Source of the DNA: JBDKGV01 sp039798005
Lineage (GTDB): Bacteria; Fibrobacterota; Fibrobacteria; UBA5070
Length of the DNA: 24,101 bases
Direction of reading: 5' to 3'
NCBI GenBank assembly: GCA_039798005.1
Contig: JBDKGV010000017.1
Coordinates: 1 to 24,101 of the forward strand
Shown here piece by piece: positions 20,822 to 24,101 of this stretch (the stretch's first letter is position 1; each line of letters starts with the position of its first letter). Both the position numbers and the translations under genes were made by a program. The notes under the pieces are model-generated. The model saw nothing but the letters and a program-made list of their open reading frames with translations. It did no database searches and was not told the DNA's origin.

Positions 20822-21923
20822 ATGCCAGTTCCACCTTTCCGTCCGTCAGGAGGAAAGTACGATCCACCTCGAAAGGCAGGTCGGCGCGACGCGGTGAGGC
20901 CAGGAACGCCTGGCCCCCTTGGGGCAACAGAGCCGCCAGCCGTTCGCGGCGAGGCCCGTCGAGTTCGGCAAATACATCGTCGAGCAGCAGGATTGGGCTA
21001 GCCCCGCGGACCTCTTCCAGAAGACCGGCGGCGCCCAGACGCAGCGCAATGGCAAGCGATCTTGCCTGGCCTTGGCTTGCGGTGGCACGCGCCATCTGGG
21101 CCGAAACCGTCAGGATCAGGTCGTCGCGCTGCGGTCCCCACAGGCAACTTCCCGCCGCGCTTTCGGCATTGCGCAGGTGGGTGCGGCGGCGCACCAGAAG
21201 CTCGCGCAACGAGTCGAGATCCCATTGCGGCGAGACCTCCTCGCCATAGCTTCCCCTGTAGAAGAGGTCCGCCTCTTCACGCCCCGACAGATGGTGGTAG
21301 ATGCCCCGCACCCGAGGGCGCAACGCCTCCACCAGATCCAAGCGACGCTTGAGCACGGGCAGACTTGCCTCCACGAGCTGGTCGTCGAGCACCGCGCGCA
21401 CGTCACCATCGAAGGTCTCGGGCTCTCGAAGCGCGGCCAGCCGCTGCTTGAGCACGCGGTTGAGGGTGCGCAATTCTTCCATCGCCGACGGGTCGAGCTG
21501 GCACAGCAGTTCGTCCAGGAAGCTGCGGCGCACCTGCGGGCCACCGCGCACCAGGTCCATGTCGTCGGGTGACAGACCCACCACGGTGAGATGCCCGATC
21601 AGCTTCGAGAAGAGTCTCCCCGTTTCCAGATTGACGCGGGTTTCCTTGCGTCCATCGGTGCGGCAACGCGCGGCCAATGCCACCGGTTCCGGGCCGTTGG
21701 TGCCTTCCAGGCGCAGGTCGAAATGAGCCGATCCCCAGCGGATCAGCTCGACCTCGCGGCGCGTGCGGGGCGAATGTCCCAGGCAGCCCAAATGGACGGC
21801 CTCCAGAAGGTTGCTCTTGCCGGCACCGTTGCGCCCCAACAGGAGGTTCACTCCCGAATGGGGCTCGATGTCGGCCAAGGCCCAGGAACGAAAATCCCGC
21901 ACCGCAAGGCGCAGGACGCGCAT
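20820..21923 (-). CDS. recF: DNA replication/repair protein RecF
   Basis: A 367-residue SMC-like ATPase of typical RecF length. The N-terminus MRVLRLAVRDFRSWALADIEP and Walker A LLLGRNGAGKSNLLEAVHLGCLGHSPRT (P-loop 30-37) are diagnostic. The ABC-type signature is SQGQARSLAIALRLG and Walker B is SPILLLDDVFAELDGPRRERL. RecF with RecO and RecR loads RecA at single-strand gaps and helps restart stalled forks. The ATG is 1 base after the dnaN stop, so the genes are cotranscribed. The stop codon lies inside a perfect GACA-N5-TGTC palindrome. Confidence 0.96.
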   Translation of the reverse strand: MRVLRLAVRDFRSWALADIEPHSGVNLLLGRNGAGKSNLLEAVHLGCLGHSPRTRREVELIRWGSAHFDLRLEGTNGPEPVALAARCRTDGRKETRVNLETGRLFSKLIGHLTVVGLSPDDMDLVRGGPQVRRSFLDELLCQLDPSAMEELRTLNRVLKQRLAALREPETFDGDVRAVLDDQLVEASLPVLKRRLDLVEALRPRVRGIYHHLSGREEADLFYRGSYGEEVSPQWDLDSLRELLVRRRTHLRNAESAAGSCLWGPQRDDLILTVSAQMARATASQGQARSLAIALRLGAAGLLEEVRGASPILLLDDVFAELDGPRRERLAALLPQGGQAFLASPRRADLPFEVDRTFLLTDGKVELA

Positions 21924-21924
21924 G

Positions 21925-23031
21925 TCAGTCGGCCAGGCGCAAGGGCATGAGGATGAAGAAGCAGTCCGGCTCGTCGACGGCGGGTTCCACCACGCAGGCC
22001 TGGACAGGGCTGTTCATCTTCAGACGCACCGACGGCGTGACCACGAGCTTCAGGACGCCTTCGAGATACTGCGCGTTGAAGCCGATGTCGAAGGCTTCGC
22101 CCTCGAACTCGGCGGGCAAGCCATCACGGGCCTCGCCACCCACGTCCAAGTTCTGTGCCGAGATTTCCAGACGCCCCGAGCGGAACGACAGGCGGATCTG
22201 ACGGGTCGACTTGCTGGCCAAGGTCTGCACGCGGCGCACGGCGGAGATGAACTCCTCGCGCGGCAGCACGGCTTCGCGTGCATGAGCGCGCGGCACCACT
22301 TGGCGGTAGTTGGGGTAGGGACCTTCGATCAGCTTGGTGAAGATCTCGACCACGCCGCAATGGAAGCGGGCGGAATTGTTGGAGAGCTGGACATCCACCA
22401 CGGCATCGTCACCCACCGCCACGCGCAGCACCTGCTGGATGGCCTTGGGGGGAAGGATCACGCCACCTTGCAGATGCGAGGCGTCGAGATTGGCGTTAGC
22501 GTGGCCCAGGCGGTGGCCGTCGGTGGCGACCATGACCATGTGGCCATCGACCGGCTCCCAGTAGACGCCGTTGAGCGCCAAGCGGGTCTGGTCGGTGGAC
22601 ACGGCAAACAAGGTGCGTTCCGAAAGGTCGCGCAGCACGGTGGCCGGAACCTGGAAGGTGTCGCCTTCGAGGTCGGGCAGGGCGGGGTATTCCCCGGCGT
22701 CCACACCGGCAAGCTTTCCGGAGAAGCCCTTCTCGTTCTTCAGCGCAAGGTGGTAGTCCTTGACCGAGACGTCGATGGGCAGATCGGGCAGTTCCTTCAC
22801 CACGTCGATCAGGTGACGGGCCGGCACGACCAGCTCGCCTTCCTCGACCACCTGGACCGGGATCGCCATGCGCACACCCAGATCGAGATCCGTTGCGGTG
22901 AGCAGCAATTGGCCGCCCCGCACGGTGAGCAGGAAGTTCTGAAGGATGGGAAGAGTGCTCTTGGCAGGCACGGCATTGCCGCAAACCTGGAGAGCCTCAA
23001 GGAAGGCCGACTTCGCTACCGTGAACTGCAT
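21925..23031 (-). CDS. dnaN: DNA polymerase III sliding clamp (beta subunit)
   Basis: A 368-residue protein of normal clamp length. The N-terminus MQFTVAKSAFLEALQVCGNAVPAKSTLPILQNFLLTV matches the family start, and TATDLDLGVRM corresponds to the conserved TDLE segment. Further motifs are GVYWEPVDGHMVMVATDGHRLGHA (domain 2), FNAQYLEGVLK and the C-terminal CFFILMPLRL, where most members have YVIMPMRL. The clamp encircles DNA and gives processivity to polymerase III. It leads the dnaN-recF-dciA cluster; dnaA is not adjacent, and an RNase HI gene instead sits divergently 29 bases away. No Shine-Dalgarno sequence is visible; ATAGTA at 23039-23044 (TACTAT on the minus strand) could be a -10 box 7 bases before the ATG. 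Confidence 0.97.
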   Translation of the reverse strand: MQFTVAKSAFLEALQVCGNAVPAKSTLPILQNFLLTVRGGQLLLTATDLDLGVRMAIPVQVVEEGELVVPARHLIDVVKELPDLPIDVSVKDYHLALKNEKGFSGKLAGVDAGEYPALPDLEGDTFQVPATVLRDLSERTLFAVSTDQTRLALNGVYWEPVDGHMVMVATDGHRLGHANANLDASHLQGGVILPPKAIQQVLRVAVGDDAVVDVQLSNNSARFHCGVVEIFTKLIEGPYPNYRQVVPRAHAREAVLPREEFISAVRRVQTLASKSTRQIRLSFRSGRLEISAQNLDVGGEARDGLPAEFEGEAFDIGFNAQYLEGVLKLVVTPSVRLKMNSPVQACVVEPAVDEPDCFFILMPLRLAD

Positions 23032-23060
23032 GAGTGGAATAGTAAGTAGCTTTCGCGCAC

Positions 23061-23864
23061 TTGGAACACTTACTCACGCTGAAATTGACAGACGAGCAGT
23101 CCGCATGGCTGCTTTCCCGAGCCCGCGAGATGGGCGTCACCCCCGAGGCCGCGGCCCTGGACATGCTGGAGATCGAGCGCCGCAAGGCCCCGACACCGGC
23201 CATCCTTGACCTGTTCGGAACTCCCGCCCCTGCTGCACGCAAGGCCGCAAGCCCGCGCACCGCATCGGCCTCCGTCCCCGTCGCGCCGGCCTCACTCGCC
23301 GCGGAACGCCCTCCCTACACGCCCTTCTCCCCCTATGCGGCAGCCGCGGCCTCTGCCGCCGCACCAGCCGCAGCCAAGGCATCCGAGGCCACCGACCGTT
23401 CTTCCCGCGAAGCTGCTTGGAAGATCTGGTCCGACGGCGCCTGCTCCGGCAACCCCGGGCCCGGCGGATGGGGAACCATCGTGGAAGGCCCGGACGGTCG
23501 ACAGGAACTTTCCGGCGGATGGCGGCACACCACCAACAACCGCATGGAGATGATGGGCGCCATCGTGGGCCTGGAGGAAGTTCCCCGCGGCGAGCGGGCC
23601 GTGCTCACCACCGATTCACGCTACATCGTGGACGCCATCGAGAAGAAGTGGCTGGCCGGCTGGAAGCGCAAGGGCTGGCGCAAGGCTGACGGCGGTCCGG
23701 TGGCCAACGTCGACCTGTGGCAGGCGCTCGAAGCGGCCATGGCGGGCAAGTTCGTGCGCATCGAATGGGTGCGCGGTCACAATGGACACGCCGAGAACGA
23801 GCGCTGCGACGTGCTGGCCGTGACAGCCTCCAAACGCAAGGATCTGCCGCCCGATCCGGCCTGA
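23061..23864 (+). CDS. rnhA: Ribonuclease HI with novel N-terminal extension
   Basis: About 267 residues if a TTG at 23061 is the start; an in-frame ATG at 23130 is alternative, but residues 1-43 (LTLKLTDEQSAWLLSRAREMGVTPEAAALDMLEIERRK) look like genuine helical coding sequence. An Ala/Pro-rich linker (about 44-112) leads to the catalytic domain (about 115-262), with KIWSDGACSGNPGPGGWG, NNRMEMMGAIVGL, LTTDSRYIVDAI and WVRGHNGHAENERCDVLA. These supply the four acidic residues (D, E, D, D) of RNase HI. The enzyme removes RNA from RNA-DNA hybrids such as Okazaki primers and R-loops. The extension is not the known hybrid-binding domain. It is divergent from dnaN, so the two promoters must overlap coding sequence. 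Confidence 0.92.
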   Translation: MEHLLTLKLTDEQSAWLLSRAREMGVTPEAAALDMLEIERRKAPTPAILDLFGTPAPAARKAASPRTASASVPVAPASLAAERPPYTPFSPYAAAAASAAAPAAAKASEATDRSSREAAWKIWSDGACSGNPGPGGWGTIVEGPDGRQELSGGWRHTTNNRMEMMGAIVGLEEVPRGERAVLTTDSRYIVDAIEKKWLAGWKRKGWRKADGGPVANVDLWQALEAAMAGKFVRIEWVRGHNGHAENERCDVLAVTASKRKDLPPDPA

Positions 23865-23892
23865 ATCAGGCCTCGCTAGGCCTTCGTGCTTT

Positions 23893-23914
23893 CGAGCGAC
23901 GCTCGGTTTTGGTT
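23893..23914 (+). terminator. Intrinsic terminator after rnhA
   Basis: CGAGC (23893-23897) pairs with GCTCG (23901-23905) around GAC, followed by GTTTTGGTT, a T-rich tract. It lies 28 bases after the rnhA stop (23864). Another inverted pair, AGGCCT...AGGCCT (23868-23873 and 23878-23883), lies just before it. Confidence 0.65.
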
Positions 23915-23950
23915 TCCACTGCGATTTTTGTGCACTGCGTGCGGCATTGC

Positions 23951-23969
23951 TCTGGGGCTCCACCCCAGA
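23951..23969. repeat. GGGGCTCC-type hairpin repeat
   Basis: TCTGGGG (23951-23957) pairs perfectly with CCCCAGA (23963-23969) around CTCCA. It resembles the TGGGGCTCCGCCCCAGACCC hairpins scattered in many GC-rich genomes. The rest of 23970-24101 shows no supported gene. Confidence 0.5.
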
Positions 23970-24101
23970 CCCGGCCTAGGAGTCTGCGCGGTTGATCTCC
24001 AGCTTTGGTAGCATCGATTTCACCGTTTCCGTCGCGCTGAGTAGATTCACCAGCCATTCATGGGTTCTTTGCCTGCCTGAGCACGGCATCGCCCCGTCCA
24101 T

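Noticed and set aside
20400..23060. Replication origin near dnaN
   Set aside because: No cluster of TTATCCACA-like boxes or AT-rich unwinding region was found; the genes alone are insufficient.
23866..24057. Small ORFs after rnhA
   Set aside because: They overlap terminator and hairpin repeats and show no ribosome site or recognisable protein features.

Overview
The window is a GC-rich, gene-dense chromosomal segment (24.1 kb). It probably comes from a free-living or gut member of the Fibrobacterota. The best taxonomic clue is the gene at 10138-11034, which belongs to the TIGR02147/DUF4423 regulator family, best known as a large paralogous family in Fibrobacter succinogenes. Next to it is a secreted multidomain glycoside hydrolase with a sorting-tail-like C-terminus, which fits the same phylum. 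Flagellar genes at the left edge imply a motile relative rather than F. succinogenes itself. This assignment is an inference; there is no rRNA or tRNA gene to test it.

Layout. 1-1068 (+): end of a flagellar cluster (fliD tail, fliS, a FliT-like small protein). 1072-1608 (-): bacilliredoxin. 1609-2082: a 474-bp non-coding block with direct repeats and copy A of a dispersed structured repeat. 2083-2958 (-): rmlD. 3170-6237 (+): a Tol-type envelope operon (tolQ, tolR, TonB/TolA-like transducer, tolB) with no pal after it. 6288-6734 (+): a stand-alone SRPBCC protein. 6804-9902 (-): a 1032-residue secreted glycoside hydrolase, divergent from a regulator and lipoprotein pair (10138-12209, +). 12210-14353: a repeat-bordered accessory segment. 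It holds a structured leader and a secreted metallopeptidase-like protein whose HExxH motif reads HQFFH and whose 3' half is clearly AT-richer; copies B and C of the repeat flank it in opposite orientation. 14354-15574 (+): AAA_14/DUF4143 ATPase. 15605-17713 (-): CPA2 antiporter and an N-carbamoylputrescine amidase-like nitrilase. 17888-19531 (+): DUF4405-like membrane protein and an acyltransferase-3. 19544-20362 (-): SDR. 20417-23031 (-): replication cluster dnaN-recF-dciA-like. 23061-23864 (+): RNase HI with an unusual N-terminal extension, divergent from dnaN.

How the parts may work together. The hydrolase, the TIGR02147 regulator and the lipoprotein look like one glycan-response module: the lipoprotein and the hydrolase both end in CBM11/CIA30-like beta domains, and the shared intergenic region carries four CTACA-type repeats. 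The Tol genes maintain the envelope, and the dnaN cluster serves replication and repair.

The most unusual non-coding signals are (1) the dispersed, apparently covarying repeat (copies A, B and C), (2) a recurring 13-bp palindrome GACA-N5-TGTC with an A/T-rich centre, several copies of which touch stop codons, and (3) four tandem hairpins in front of the peptidase-like gene. No CRISPR array, tRNA, rRNA or recognisable transposase was seen.
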